A DNA stretch of 64,000 nt from Pleomorphomonas sp. NRK KF1 (GCF_023721755.1 NZ_JAMDLH010000002.1:310001-374000), one strand, 5' to 3'. Positions 48,545 through 58,477 are shown, counted from the stretch's first letter. Numbers and translations: made by a program. The notes: generated from the sequence alone by a model not told the origin.

Positions 48545-49588
48545 ATGTCGGACAACAGACTTTCGAGGGCCGCCGCAGCCTGTCTCGCGGCCACCATGCT
48601 CGTGACGGCGGGCCTCCCCGCCCTCGCTCAGGATTTCAAGGGCAAGACCCTGGTGGTCGGCACCTGGGGCGGCGACATCGAGCGCCTGTTGCGCCAGAAC
48701 GCCGCCGAACCGCTGGAAAACGAGACCGGCGCCAAGGTCGAGTTCGTGCTCGGCGGCTCCGGCGACCGCATGGCCCGCATCTACGCCGAGAAGGCCAATC
48801 CGACCATGGATATCGCCTTCGTCAACATTTACGAGGCGCCGCAAGCGCTGAAGGACGGCATGGTCGAGGCCCCGGACCCGAACGCGCCCTACTTCAAGGA
48901 CGTCTGGGACGGAATGAACAACGGCTGCTATGCCATGTCGCTGGTCGGCCTCGGCATCGCCTACAACAAGAAGCTGGTGTCGACGCCGCCGGAATGGGCC
49001 GACATGTGGAAGCCGGAGTTCAAGGGCAAGATCGCCCTGTCGAGCTATCCGGGCTCGGAAGGGGACGGTGTTCTCGGCGTGGCCGCCCGCCTGGCCGGCA
49101 AGGACGAGCACGATCCCGATGCCGCCTTCGGCAAGCTCAAGGAGCTGACGCCGATCGCAATGACCTACACCAGCCTCGACGAGATCTTCGCCATGATGGA
49201 TGCCGGCGAGGTTGCCATGGCGCCGATGATCTCCGGCTACGTTCTCTCGGCCCTCAAGACGCATCCCGACATCGGCTTCTCCTTCCCGAAGGAACCCGGC
49301 CCGGTGCTGGTGCGCGACATGCTCTGCCTCGTCAAGAACTCGCCCGAGCCGGAGCTGGCCAAGAAGTTCGCGGCGCTGGCCCTCGGCGTGAAAAACCAGA
49401 CGGACTATGCCGAACAGCTCTACTTCGGCCCGACCAACAAGAACGTCACCCTGCCGCCGGAGGTTTCGGCTGACGTGATCGACACGCCCGACGAGGTGAA
49501 GGCCCTGCTCCAGCTCGACTGGCCCTACGTCATCTCCCAGCGGGCCGACTGGACCCAACGCTGGAACAAGGAAATCCTCGGCCAGTAA
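48545..49588 (+). CDS. PotD-type extracellular solute-binding protein
   Basis: The 347-residue periplasmic protein has a signal peptide ending LPALAQD (about residue 29) and the polyamine/Fe-binding-protein (SBP_bac_8) pattern: LVVGTWGGDIERLL, TGAKVEFVLGGSGD, GIAYNKKLVSTPPEWADMW. It feeds the permease and ATPase genes downstream. Family members bind polyamines, thiamine, opines or phosphonates; with nucleoside enzymes in the operon, a nucleoside or N-glycoside ligand is inferred. Confidence 0.9.
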   Translation: MSDNRLSRAAAACLAATMLVTAGLPALAQDFKGKTLVVGTWGGDIERLLRQNAAEPLENETGAKVEFVLGGSGDRMARIYAEKANPTMDIAFVNIYEAPQALKDGMVEAPDPNAPYFKDVWDGMNNGCYAMSLVGLGIAYNKKLVSTPPEWADMWKPEFKGKIALSSYPGSEGDGVLGVAARLAGKDEHDPDAAFGKLKELTPIAMTYTSLDEIFAMMDAGEVAMAPMISGYVLSALKTHPDIGFSFPKEPGPVLVRDMLCLVKNSPEPELAKKFAALALGVKNQTDYAEQLYFGPTNKNVTLPPEVSADVIDTPDEVKALLQLDWPYVISQRADWTQRWNKEILGQ

Positions 49589-49733
49589 GCGCTTTTTCGG
49601 CGACACCACGACCCCATCGCGCGTCTCCCCTGCTCGCGCCGTCGTCGAAAGTTGCCCGGCCGAGACACTTCCGGCGCGCGACAACTCCCCTTCGCGCGCC
49701 GGCCTTTCCCGCCCCCAAAGGCCCGCACCGCCG

Positions 49734-50573
49734 ATGCCGCTTCCGTTTCTCCTCCCGGCTTTCACCCTTTCGGCCCTGGTGTTCCTGGCGCCCTTCGTCT
49801 GGCTGGCCGGTACGTCCCTTCGCGTGCAGGCGGAGGGATCGTTGCTGCTGTCCGACGGCGTCTCGCTCTCCAACTACCGACGGCTGTTTGCCGATCCCTT
49901 CTTTCTCGAGGTGCTTCTGCGCACGCTGCTCTATAGCGTCGGCACCACGTTGATCTCACTGCTGATCGCGCTGCCGGTGGCCCGGTTCCTGGTGACGCGA
50001 GCCGGCCGCATGAAGGGTATCCTGCTGGCGCTGATGCTGGTGCCCCTGGTCTCGGGCGCGCTGCTGCCGTCGCTCGGCATGCTGCACCTGATGGGGCCGC
50101 TCGGCGTCGTCAACGGTGCCGCCCGCCTTCTCGGCCTGCCCACCGTCAAGCTTCTCGGCACGCCCACCGGCATCCTGATCGGTCTCGTCCAGTCCTTCCT
50201 GCCGCTGATGGTACTGCCGCTGGTCAACACCTTCGCCCGCCTCCCGCTCGACCTCGAACAGGCGGCCGCTTCCCTCGGCGCCCCGGCGCTCGCCGTCTGG
50301 CGACGGGTGATCCTGCCGCTTGCCATGCCCGGGATCGTCGCCGGCGCGGTGCTGGTGTTCTGCGCCGCCTTCACCTCCTTCGTCACGCCGCAGATTCTCG
50401 GACAAGGCCATATCGCCACTTTCGGCACTGTCGCCTACCAGCAGGCCGGACAGGTGCTCGACTGGCCCTTCGCTTCGGCGCTCGCCGTGCTGGCGCTCGT
50501 CATGATAGGCCTGCTGCAGGCCGCCGTCAGCATCGGCAGCCGCCTGGCTCGCCGCCGGGAGGTCCGCCCATGA
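49734..50573 (+). CDS. ABC permease 1 (PotB-type)
   Basis: The 279-residue permease has six hydrophobic segments and an EAA-like loop (LEQAAASLGAPALAVWRRVI LPLAMPG, read in two pieces). It follows the binding-protein gene by 145 bases and overlaps permease 2 by four bases. It is part of a PotABCD-type importer. Confidence 0.92.
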   Translation: MPLPFLLPAFTLSALVFLAPFVWLAGTSLRVQAEGSLLLSDGVSLSNYRRLFADPFFLEVLLRTLLYSVGTTLISLLIALPVARFLVTRAGRMKGILLALMLVPLVSGALLPSLGMLHLMGPLGVVNGAARLLGLPTVKLLGTPTGILIGLVQSFLPLMVLPLVNTFARLPLDLEQAAASLGAPALAVWRRVILPLAMPGIVAGAVLVFCAAFTSFVTPQILGQGHIATFGTVAYQQAGQVLDWPFASALAVLALVMIGLLQAAVSIGSRLARRREVRP

Positions 50574-51382
50574 CCGCCAGATCTCCCCACACCGGCGCCG
50601 CCCTGGTCCGCGCCGGCCATCTCGTCTGGGTGACGCTCGCCTACATCCTGCTGCTGGCACCGATCGCCGTTCTGATCCTGGCCTCTTTCGACAACGGCAA
50701 CTTCTTCCGCTTCCCGCCGCAACAGCTGTCCTTTAGGTGGTACGAGGCGGCAGCCACGAGCCGGGAGTATCGGAGTGCGCTCAGCATCTCCGCGCTGGTC
50801 GCCGTTCTCTCCGCCTGCATGGCCGTGGTTGCCGGCTCGCTCGCCGCCTACGGGCTGGTGCGCTACCGGCCGCGCGGCGTCCGGATCATCGAGGCCGTGC
50901 TGCTGGCGCCCTTGGTGCTGCCACTGATCGTCTGGGCCGTGGCTCTGATGCAGATATACGCCGCGCTCGGCCTCACCGGCACGCTGACCGGCCTCGTGCT
51001 GGCCCACACGGTGATCACGCTGCCCTACGTCGTCCGCATCATGCACGCCACCTTCGACCGCATCGATCCGGCGCTGGAGGCGGCCGCCATCAGCCTCGGC
51101 GCCCGGCCGTTCGACGTGGCGCGACGGGTGATCGTGCCGCTCGCCTTGCCCGGGCTCCTGACCTCGGCGGCGTTCTCGCTCCTGGTTTCCTTCAACGACG
51201 TGATCGTCTCGGCGCTGATCGCCGGCGGTCGCTGGATGACCTTCCCGGTCCGCCTCTATTCGCAGCTGCGGGGCCAGGGCGTCGATCCCACCACCCTCGC
51301 CATCGGTGCCGGCATCATCGCCATCATCCTGTTCGCCGCCGTGGTGGGCGAACTGACCATGAAATGGTCGCGACAAGTGTGA
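50570..51382 (+). CDS. ABC permease 2 (PotC-type)
   Basis: The 270-residue permease has six hydrophobic segments and the EAA-type loop ALEAAAISLGARPFDVARRV. It starts in the stop codon of permease 1 (ATGA). A nucleoside phosphorylase gene begins 7 bases after its end, placing an enzyme between the permeases and the ATPase. Confidence 0.92.
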   Translation: MTARSPHTGAALVRAGHLVWVTLAYILLLAPIAVLILASFDNGNFFRFPPQQLSFRWYEAAATSREYRSALSISALVAVLSACMAVVAGSLAAYGLVRYRPRGVRIIEAVLLAPLVLPLIVWAVALMQIYAALGLTGTLTGLVLAHTVITLPYVVRIMHATFDRIDPALEAAAISLGARPFDVARRVIVPLALPGLLTSAAFSLLVSFNDVIVSALIAGGRWMTFPVRLYSQLRGQGVDPTTLAIGAGIIAIILFAAVVGELTMKWSRQV

Positions 51383-51389
51383 GTGCAGC

Positions 51390-52205
51390 ATGACCGACTA
51401 TCCCTATCTCGACCGCATGCCCAAGTTCGAACGCGACGGCATTCCCTCGCTGACCGGCTTCCGCCGCGACACCGTGGCCCGCAAGGTCGTGCTCGCCGTA
51501 CGCGATCCGCTGGTGGTGGGCGAAGGCGCCGGCGAGGACCAGATCGTCGCCGAACTCGACGACGCGAGGGAGGTGGCGCGCACCGGCCTCTTCACCACCT
51601 TCACCGGCCGCTTTCGGGGCGTGCCGATCTCGGTGGTTCTCGGCGGCTCCGGATCGCCGGAGGCCGAGCTCGCGCTGATGGATCTCTTCAACTACACCGA
51701 CTGCGACACGGTGATCCGCATCGGCGGCTGTGGCGCCTGGGGCGAGAAGGTTCGTGTCGGCGACATCGTCGTCTCCTCGGGCGCCGTGCGCGACGAGGGC
51801 ATGACCAAGGCGCACGTCCGCGCCGAATATCCGGCGGTCGCCGACTGGCGCGTGGTCGCCGCCATGGCGAGCGAGGCCGAGGCGATCGGCCACCCCTTCC
51901 ACGTCGGCATCACCCGCTCCGGCGACAGCGAGTATTGCGGCTGGGGCAAGCCCGGCCCCGGCGGCTACCTCCAGGACGAGCACAAGCAGATCATCGATTA
52001 CTGGCGCCGAGCCGGCATCCTCAACACCGATCGCGAGGCGGCGGCCATCCTGACGCTGTCGAGTCTCTATGGCCGGCGCGGCGGCGCCGTCTCCTCGGTC
52101 GGCGACAACGTGGTGACCGGCGAGCCGCATCGCTCCGGCTCCGGCCAGCGCAATGCCATCCTGGTCGGACTCGGGGCGCTTGCCCGTCTCGCCGAGGAGG
52201 GATGA
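51390..52205 (+). CDS. Nucleoside phosphorylase family enzyme
   Basis: The 271-residue protein has the PNP/UDP-type phosphorylase pattern: VVLGGSGSPEAELALMDL, VIRIGGCGAWGEKVRVGDIV and SSGAVRDEGMTK. The family cleaves the N-glycosidic bond of nucleosides with phosphate, yielding base and ribose-1-phosphate. Its late MxxE-type ribose-binding segment is not obvious, so the exact base is unclear. It sits inside the transporter operon. Confidence 0.85.
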   Translation: MTDYPYLDRMPKFERDGIPSLTGFRRDTVARKVVLAVRDPLVVGEGAGEDQIVAELDDAREVARTGLFTTFTGRFRGVPISVVLGGSGSPEAELALMDLFNYTDCDTVIRIGGCGAWGEKVRVGDIVVSSGAVRDEGMTKAHVRAEYPAVADWRVVAAMASEAEAIGHPFHVGITRSGDSEYCGWGKPGPGGYLQDEHKQIIDYWRRAGILNTDREAAAILTLSSLYGRRGGAVSSVGDNVVTGEPHRSGSGQRNAILVGLGALARLAEEG

Positions 52206-53290
52206 TGAAGGACTATCTCCACATCGACGAGGTCGCCAAGCGTTTCGGCGACACCGAGGTACTGAAGGGCATTTCGCTCACCATAGGCAAGGGCGACTTC
52301 GTGGCACTGCTCGGCCCGTCCGGCTGCGGCAAGTCGACCCTTCTCAAGATCATCTCCGGCCTGGAAACCGAAACGGCCGGCCGCATCCGTCTCGCCGGCG
52401 AGTGGCTGGCCGGCGTACCCGCCTTCCGGCGCGACATCGGCGTCGTCTTTCAAAGCTACGCCCTGTTTCCCCATCTTTCGGTGGCCGAGAACGTCCGCTT
52501 CGGCCTCGACATGAGGCACATGGGCCGGGCCGAAGCGGAGGCGCGGGTACAAGAGGCCCTCGACCTCGTCAAGCTCGACAATCTCGGTGATCGCATGCCG
52601 CACCAGCTCTCCGGCGGCCAGCAGCAGCGCGTCGCCATCGCTCGCGCCCTGGCCATCCGGCCCCGCCTGCTGCTGCTCGACGAGCCGCTCAGCAACCTCG
52701 ACGCCATCCTGCGCAAAAGCGTGCGAGTCGACCTGCGAGAGTTACACGACCGCGCCGGCACCACCACCGTCATGGTCACCCACGATCAGGAAGAGGCGAT
52801 GAGCATGGCCGACCGGGTGGCGGTGATGCATGACGGCGCCATCGAGCAATGGGGTAGCCCAGAAGACATCTACGAGCGGCCGGCCAATGCTTTCATCGGG
52901 ACCTTCGTCGGCAGTCCGCCCGCCAGCCTGATCACGGCACGACGCCACCTCAGCGGCGGCTGGCGCATCGGCGACACCGCCTGGACGCCGGAGACGACGC
53001 TGGCCGACCGCCTTGACGGCATTCGCAACCTCGAGGTGACGCTGGGAGTCCGAGCCGAGCGCATCGACCTCGTCGCCCCCGATGCGCCGGGCGCCTTCGT
53101 GGCCGAGCTCACCTCGTCGGAGTATCTCGGCGGTGGCCGGCTTCTGCATTTCGCCATTCACGGCCAACGCATCGCCGTCGCCCACGCCGGCTCTGTGCCG
53201 AACCCGGGCGAAGTGGTCGGCCTCCGTCCGCGCTCCGACGACGTGATGCTGTTCGACGTCAACACCGGCCTGAGGATAGACGACCGATGA
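52202..53290 (+). CDS. ABC importer ATPase (PotA-type)
   Basis: The 362-residue ATPase has Walker [11 protein letters not shown]-loop VVFQSYALFPHLSVAENV, signature LSGGQQQR, Walker B LLLLDEPLSNLD and H-loop VTHDQEEA, with a C-terminal regulatory TOBE-type domain. It powers the PotD-type importer. Tandem ATG at 52202/52205, with GAGGAGGG upstream, overlaps the phosphorylase gene by four bases. Confidence 0.94.
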   Translation: MMKDYLHIDEVAKRFGDTEVLKGISLTIGKGDFVALLGPSGCGKSTLLKIISGLETETAGRIRLAGEWLAGVPAFRRDIGVVFQSYALFPHLSVAENVRFGLDMRHMGRAEAEARVQEALDLVKLDNLGDRMPHQLSGGQQQRVAIARALAIRPRLLLLDEPLSNLDAILRKSVRVDLRELHDRAGTTTVMVTHDQEEAMSMADRVAVMHDGAIEQWGSPEDIYERPANAFIGTFVGSPPASLITARRHLSGGWRIGDTAWTPETTLADRLDGIRNLEVTLGVRAERIDLVAPDAPGAFVAELTSSEYLGGGRLLHFAIHGQRIAVAHAGSVPNPGEVVGLRPRSDDVMLFDVNTGLRIDDR

Positions 53291-54237
53291 GACGCCCCGA
53301 GTTCCATTGCATCGGTCCGGTGGTCCTCGACCGGGTGATCCAGGTCGACCGACTTCCCGGTCCGGACGACAAGGCCTTCGTGAAGGCCCGGCATGACGCG
53401 GCCGGCGGCCCGGCGCGCAATGTCGCCCACGCGCTGGCCGGCTGGTCCGAGCGGGTGACCGTGGCCTCGGTGATCGGCGACGACGCCGTTGGCCAGCGCC
53501 TGCTCGACCGCCTCAGCGAGGCCGGCGTCGGCACCGATTCCGTCGAACGGCTGCCGGATCTCGAGACCTCGTCCTGTACCATCGTCGTCGATGACAGTGG
53601 AGAACGGGCGATCCTGATCGATCCGGTCGACGAGGCGGTCCTCGCCCGCATCGGCGTCGGTTTGCGGCCGGTCGCCGGCGACGCCGTACTTGCCAACCTC
53701 TACCATGATCATGCCGCCGTCGACGCTTTGAGCTGTGCCCGCGCGGCGGGAGCGCTGGCCTTCGTCGACCTCGAATGGCCGGAAATCGGCCGCTGGGGGT
53801 GGGCCGCGGCACGGCGCGCAGCAGCCGCCGCCGACGTCGCCGTCACCAATGCCCAGGTGTTGAAGGCCTTCGCCGACGAACGTGGCCTTCAGCCCGACGA
53901 CGGGGCGGCGGCAATGCTCGCCCGAGCTCTTAAGCCGGCCGGTGGCCGCGTTTGCGTGACGCTCGGAGCCGCCGGTCTCTTGGCCCGCGACGGCGATGAT
54001 CTCTTCCGGATCGCCGCCCTGCCGGTGACACCCAGGAACACCACCGGCGCCGGCGATCGCTTCATGGCCGGTCTTGCCAATGCACTCTCCCACGGCGCCT
54101 CGTTCCAGCGGGCGCTGGCGACCGGCGTCGCCGCCGCCGGCCTCTATCTTGCCGGCAACGGCGACCGTTGGACCGAGGTCGAGGCCGCAGCAAGTACCAT
54201 CGACATTCACGATCTCAGCGCAGGAATTCTACCGTGA
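53287..54237 (+). CDS. PfkB-family sugar kinase (ribokinase-like)
   Basis: The 316-residue kinase has DDKAFVKARHDAAGGPARNVA near the start (substrate-binding Gly-Gly-x-Ala-x-Asn) and the C-terminal NTTGAGDRFMAGLANAL anion hole with catalytic Asp. The family phosphorylates ribose, 2-deoxyribose or nucleosides. Between a nucleoside phosphorylase and an ADP-ribosylglycohydrolase it probably traps the released sugar (inference). Confidence 0.9.
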   Translation: MRRPEFHCIGPVVLDRVIQVDRLPGPDDKAFVKARHDAAGGPARNVAHALAGWSERVTVASVIGDDAVGQRLLDRLSEAGVGTDSVERLPDLETSSCTIVVDDSGERAILIDPVDEAVLARIGVGLRPVAGDAVLANLYHDHAAVDALSCARAAGALAFVDLEWPEIGRWGWAAARRAAAAADVAVTNAQVLKAFADERGLQPDDGAAAMLARALKPAGGRVCVTLGAAGLLARDGDDLFRIAALPVTPRNTTGAGDRFMAGLANALSHGASFQRALATGVAAAGLYLAGNGDRWTEVEAAASTIDIHDLSAGILP

Positions 54238-55271
54238 CCCCACTTCCCGAGGCCATCCGCCGCGTCTTTGCCGCCGCCTGCATCGGCGACGCCCTGGGCG
54301 CCGCCACGGAGGCAATGCATCCCGCCGACATCGTCGCCGTGTTCGGCGGGCGCGTCGACCGCCTGCTGCCCTCACCGCCCAAGGCACCCTTTGCCGCCGG
54401 TCTGACGCCGGGACGGCTGACCGACGACGCCACGCAGATGCTGGCCATGGCCAGGCGGATCGTCCGTGCCGGCGGCCGCCCGTCGCTGGACGATGCCGTC
54501 GGCGGCATGTTGGACTGGGCCGAGGACGCCGATGTGTTCGCCCGCTTCGCCGGACCAACCACCCGCATTGCCGTCGAACAACTGAAGGCCGGCGTCGATC
54601 CGGCCGCCGTCGCCAGTCCGGCCCTCTATTCCTGCATGTTCGGCACGTCGAATGGCGGAGCGATGCGCGCGCCGGCCGCCGGCTGTGCCCGACCCGGCCA
54701 TCCGGCGGAAGCGGCACGGCTCGCCGCTCTCCTGTCGGCCCCGACGCACAACACTCAGATCGCCTGCGGCGGGGCCGGCGCCGTTGCCGCAGCCATTGCC
54801 ACCGGGCTGGGCGGCGCTTCCCTGGCTGAGCTCGAAGCGGCTGCCATCACCGGAGCCAGGGTCGGCGAAGCGGAAGCCACCACCTGGGGACGGGTCGTCG
54901 GCGGCGCAGGCGTGATCCGTCGCATCGGCATGGCGGCGGAGATCGGTCGAGATCATCGCGGCGACGTGCATACCACGGCGGCCGAGCTGACCGAGGTGGT
55001 CGGCAACGGCGTCGCCATGGCCGAGGCGGTACCACACGCCATCGGGCTCGTCATCGCAGCGGAGGGCAACGCCTGGCAGGCGATCCTTGGCGCTGTCAAC
55101 GGCGGCAACGACAGCGATACCATCGCCATGATCGCCGGCGCCATCGCCGCCGCCTACGAACCGAGCGATAGCTGGCCGGCCGACATACTCGTCGAGATCG
55201 AACGCCAGAACGGTCTCGATCTCGCAGCCTTTGCAGCAGAGTTCGCCACCGCCATTGGGGAGACCGCCTGA
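54234..55271 (+). CDS. ADP-ribosylglycohydrolase family protein 1
   Basis: The 345-residue protein has the two-part metal site of the family: RLTDDATQMLAMAR early and GGNDSDTIAMIAGAI late, plus CIGDALGAATEAM at the N-terminus. It hydrolyses an N- or O-glycosidic bond to ribose. The GTG start at 54234 overlaps the kinase stop. In catabolic operons such enzymes are thought to cleave N-ribosyl compounds rather than protein ADP-ribose. Confidence 0.9.
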   Translation: MTPLPEAIRRVFAAACIGDALGAATEAMHPADIVAVFGGRVDRLLPSPPKAPFAAGLTPGRLTDDATQMLAMARRIVRAGGRPSLDDAVGGMLDWAEDADVFARFAGPTTRIAVEQLKAGVDPAAVASPALYSCMFGTSNGGAMRAPAAGCARPGHPAEAARLAALLSAPTHNTQIACGGAGAVAAAIATGLGGASLAELEAAAITGARVGEAEATTWGRVVGGAGVIRRIGMAAEIGRDHRGDVHTTAAELTEVVGNGVAMAEAVPHAIGLVIAAEGNAWQAILGAVNGGNDSDTIAMIAGAIAAAYEPSDSWPADILVEIERQNGLDLAAFAAEFATAIGETA

Positions 55272-55273
55272 CC

Positions 55274-56080
55274 ATGCGCCGTCACTGGATCGACCTCACC
55301 ACCCGCGACGCCGCCACGCTTCAGGAGGGCACCGTCGCGGTCCTGCCGGTCGCCGCCGTCGAGCAGCACGGGCCGCACCTGCCGCTCGGCACCGACGCCT
55401 TCATCAATCGCGGCATGATCGCCCGCTTTCTCGAACTGCTGCCCGATGACGTGCCGGCGGTGATCCTGCCCGAACAGACGGTCGGTGCTTCGGCCGAGCA
55501 TCTGGACTTCGCGGGCAGCTTGGCGCTGTCGCCCGGCCGGCTGATCGAGACCTGGACCGATATCATCGCCTGCGCCGCGCGCGCCGGCGTGAAACGCTTC
55601 CTGATCTTCAACAGCCATGGCGGCCAGAGCGGCTTCCTCGCCCACGTGGCGCTCGACCTGCGCGTCCGCCTCGGCCTGTTCGTCGCCTATGCCGCGTGGT
55701 TCGACGCCGGCTATCCCGTCGGCATGTTCAGCGACGAGGAGATCGCCTATGGAATGCACGGCGGCGCGATCGAGACCAGCCTGATGCTGCACCTTCATCC
55801 GGGACTGGTCCGCCTCGACGAGATTGCCGACTTCCGGCCATCGACCCACGACATCGAGGCGGTGGCGCGGCAGTTCTCGGCCAATCCCGGCAATGGACGC
55901 CTCGGCGGCTTCGGCTGGAAGGCGCAGGATCTGCAGCGCTCCGGCGTGACCGGCAACGCCGCCGCCGCGACGGCCGAGAACGGCCGCCTCCTGCTCGACC
56001 ACGTGGCATCACGGCTCGTCGAACTGGTCAGCGACCTCGGCAAGGCCGACGATTTCGTGACCCGATATGCCAGCGCGTGA
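55274..56080 (+). CDS. Creatininase-family amidohydrolase
   Basis: The 268-residue protein has the metal-binding AAVEQHGPHLPLGTDAF, FNSHGGQSGF, and MHGGAIETS glutamate, all conserved in creatininase, FAPy deformylase and related enzymes. It opens a cyclic amide or removes a formyl group. It is the last gene of this operon, 2 bases after the ADP-ribosylglycohydrolase. A purine-breakdown amide is a reasonable substrate guess. Confidence 0.9.
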   Translation: MRRHWIDLTTRDAATLQEGTVAVLPVAAVEQHGPHLPLGTDAFINRGMIARFLELLPDDVPAVILPEQTVGASAEHLDFAGSLALSPGRLIETWTDIIACAARAGVKRFLIFNSHGGQSGFLAHVALDLRVRLGLFVAYAAWFDAGYPVGMFSDEEIAYGMHGGAIETSLMLHLHPGLVRLDEIADFRPSTHDIEAVARQFSANPGNGRLGGFGWKAQDLQRSGVTGNAAAATAENGRLLLDHVASRLVELVSDLGKADDFVTRYASA

Positions 56081-56138
56081 CGCGACAAGGCGACAGAACA
56101 GCCCCGCGTTCTCGTGCCGCCATTGGCGGAGACGCCGA

Positions 56139-57530
56139 CTACGGCCGCCGCCACTTGACGACGGCGTCGAGCGTCTGGTCGACCAGCGCATCGAACGATA
56201 TCTTGGCCGGCCGCCGCATGTAGGTGACGATATCGTCGGCCAGGAGTGGGGCCGACCAACGATCCGCGATCACCGCCCTCCCCTTGGCGATGGCCAACAC
56301 GCCGAGGATCTGCGCCGCATTGCAGTCGACGTCGTGACCGATGCCGCAGACGATCTCCAGGGTGAGGTCGAAGTTCCCTTCCCCGAAATAAAGGGCGATC
56401 ACCTCGGCGGCGGCGTTCGGGTAGGCGTGAATCCAGTTGTACTCGACATAGCGGGCATCGCAGACGGCCCAGGCATCGCGCCAGTCGGACGCTGCCTCGC
56501 AAGCCTTCAAAGCAAAGTCGAGCACGGCGCCATACTCGGTGTCGGTGCTGAACAGAGCGATGGTCGATGTCAGCACCGAGCGGACGTCCGGCTCGACAAA
56601 GGCACGCGCGGCGAGCACGGCGTTGAACACCTCGCCGAGGATGCCGTTGCCGACATGCGAGACTTCCGCGTCCGTCCAGGCAAGGCGCGCGGCCTCGCGC
56701 GCCCGGCCGGGCACGACCATGCCGCAAATGATGCCGCGCATCTGGGCGCCGATCCACTCGTCAAACGGGTTGTCGGTCGTCGCCGTCTCCGGCGGCAAAA
56801 GCCCCCGGCGCATGCTGGCCAACGCGATCGCCTCAGCCGACCAAGCCGTCGGAATCAGGCTGGTCCAGCGCTCGCAAATGTCGGCGCCGGTGACGGCAGG
56901 CCCTTCGGCGCCATAGGCTTCGAGGAATGCGATCTCGAAGGTGATGTCGTCGTTGTAGGTATTGGGCTCGCGGACATAGGAGCGGATCGGCCCGAACACC
57001 TTCAGCAGGTTCTCGGCCGAATAGCCTTCGAGAGCCGTACCGGCAGCAGCCCCGACCAGTTGGCCGAGCCAGCCGGCGGCCAAGCGGTCACGAAGCTCGG
57101 CGTCGTCGTAGGCCGGTTCGATATCGGCCGGCCAAGCGACGGTGCGTTCGAACTCGGACCATGAGGCGTGCCGGACCGTTTTCTGCGACGGATGGTCGGG
57201 ATCCGGCCGTGCCGCCCGCATCAGCACGCGCAGGCGCATGTCGATGGTGTAGAGGCGTTCGAAGTCGCTGGCGGCGAGCGCCGCAAGCCCTTCGCTGAGA
57301 AGCTCAGAATAGGGAGCCAGAACGTAGCCCTTGTTCTCCAGCGACTGCAGCGCCGCCGCCATCAGGTTCTCTGGCGCGGCCGAACCCGGTACGTTGCTCT
57401 TCCAGAACAGGGAAAGCAGGAAGTCCTGTCCGGCCATGGCAGCGCTGGCATCCCAGGTCTGTTCCTCCTTGCTGCGGACGACCGGCATCGTCTGTCGCAG
57501 GAGATCGCGCGTCACTTCCCAGGCTTTCAT
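56139..57530 (-). CDS. ADP-ribosylglycohydrolase family protein 2 (extended N-terminus)
   Basis: The 463-residue protein has an N-terminal extension of about 145 residues with no recognised domain, then an ADP-ribosylglycohydrolase core: AAGWLGQLVGAAAGTALEG, TYNDDITFEIAFLEA (first metal motif) and CGIGHDVDCNAAQILGVL (second). The ATG at 57530 has GGGA ten bases upstream; an ATG at 57542 is weaker. It is the final gene of the BmpA-type transporter operon on the minus strand and converges with the creatininase gene. The extension may fix substrate choice. Confidence 0.87.
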   Translation of the reverse strand: MKAWEVTRDLLRQTMPVVRSKEEQTWDASAAMAGQDFLLSLFWKSNVPGSAAPENLMAAALQSLENKGYVLAPYSELLSEGLAALAASDFERLYTIDMRLRVLMRAARPDPDHPSQKTVRHASWSEFERTVAWPADIEPAYDDAELRDRLAAGWLGQLVGAAAGTALEGYSAENLLKVFGPIRSYVREPNTYNDDITFEIAFLEAYGAEGPAVTGADICERWTSLIPTAWSAEAIALASMRRGLLPPETATTDNPFDEWIGAQMRGIICGMVVPGRAREAARLAWTDAEVSHVGNGILGEVFNAVLAARAFVEPDVRSVLTSTIALFSTDTEYGAVLDFALKACEAASDWRDAWAVCDARYVEYNWIHAYPNAAAEVIALYFGEGNFDLTLEIVCGIGHDVDCNAAQILGVLAIAKGRAVIADRWSAPLLADDIVTYMRRPAKISFDALVDQTLDAVVKWRRP

Positions 57531-57556
57531 GGCATTTCCCATTGGTTCTTGGTGGA

Positions 57557-58477
57557 TTACTTGAGGGCGGCCCGCTTGGCGCGGCCGCGGGCGGTCCAGA
57601 TGGTCAGAATGACGATCGGAACCACATAGGGGATCATCTGCATCAGTTCGTTCGGCAGCCCGAGCGTCTGCATGGTGATGGCCAGCGTCTCGGCGATGGC
57701 GATGACGACGGTGGCGGCGAGCGTGCCCCAGGCCGTGCCCATGCCCATAACCTCAATGGCGATGGCGATGAAGCCGCGTCCGGCCGTCATGTCCTGGGCG
57801 AACCAGGAGACGTAGCCCATGGAGAGATAGGCGCCGGCCATGCCGCCGAGCACGCCCGACAGGATGAGAGCCTTGAGCTGAATGAGCTTCACGGAAATGC
57901 CGACGGTGGCCGCCGCCTTCGGATCGACGCCGACGGCTCGAATACGCAGGCCGAACGCCGTTCTCGCCATCATCAGGCTGACCAGCGGCACGGCCAGCAG
58001 GGCGCCGTAGGTGAGCACATTGTGCCCCGACACAAATGGCCCGATGACCGGGATGCTCCCAAGGACAGCCAGGTCGATGGAGGGCATGACGCCGCTCTTG
58101 AGGGCGCCGGACATGCCCTTGTCGCCGGTGGCGAAGAACAGGCCGAGCGTCGTCCCCGAGGAGGCCGCGAGGTTCAACGCGATGCCGGTGATGATCAGAT
58201 TGGCGCCAAGGGTATTCACGGCGAATGCCATCAGCGCGCCCATCAGTCCCCCGGCGACGACCGCGGCCAGCAGGCCGAGCCATGCGCTGCCGGTCCAGGC
58301 ACTGACCAGAACGCCGACAAGCGCGCCGGTCAGCATCATGCCCTCCATGCCGAGGTTGAACACCCCGGCGCGATCGGAGATCAGGATGCCGAGCGCCGCG
58401 ATCAGCAGCGGCGTCATGACGCGCAGCACCGTTGCGAAGGTCGCGGGATCGGCGACGATGTTGAGAAGACCGGTCAT
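57557..58477 (-). CDS. BmpA-type nucleoside ABC permease 2
   Basis: The 306-residue permease has eight or more hydrophobic segments and the branched-chain/ribose-permease pattern VFNLGMEGMMLTGALVGV and GLRIRAVGVDPKAAATVGIS. It pairs with the next permease. The start overlaps that permease's stop by four bases. Confidence 0.92.
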   Translation of the reverse strand: MTGLLNIVADPATFATVLRVMTPLLIAALGILISDRAGVFNLGMEGMMLTGALVGVLVSAWTGSAWLGLLAAVVAGGLMGALMAFAVNTLGANLIITGIALNLAASSGTTLGLFFATGDKGMSGALKSGVMPSIDLAVLGSIPVIGPFVSGHNVLTYGALLAVPLVSLMMARTAFGLRIRAVGVDPKAAATVGISVKLIQLKALILSGVLGGMAGAYLSMGYVSWFAQDMTAGRGFIAIAIEVMGMGTAWGTLAATVVIAIAETLAITMQTLGLPNELMQMIPYVVPIVILTIWTARGRAKRAALK

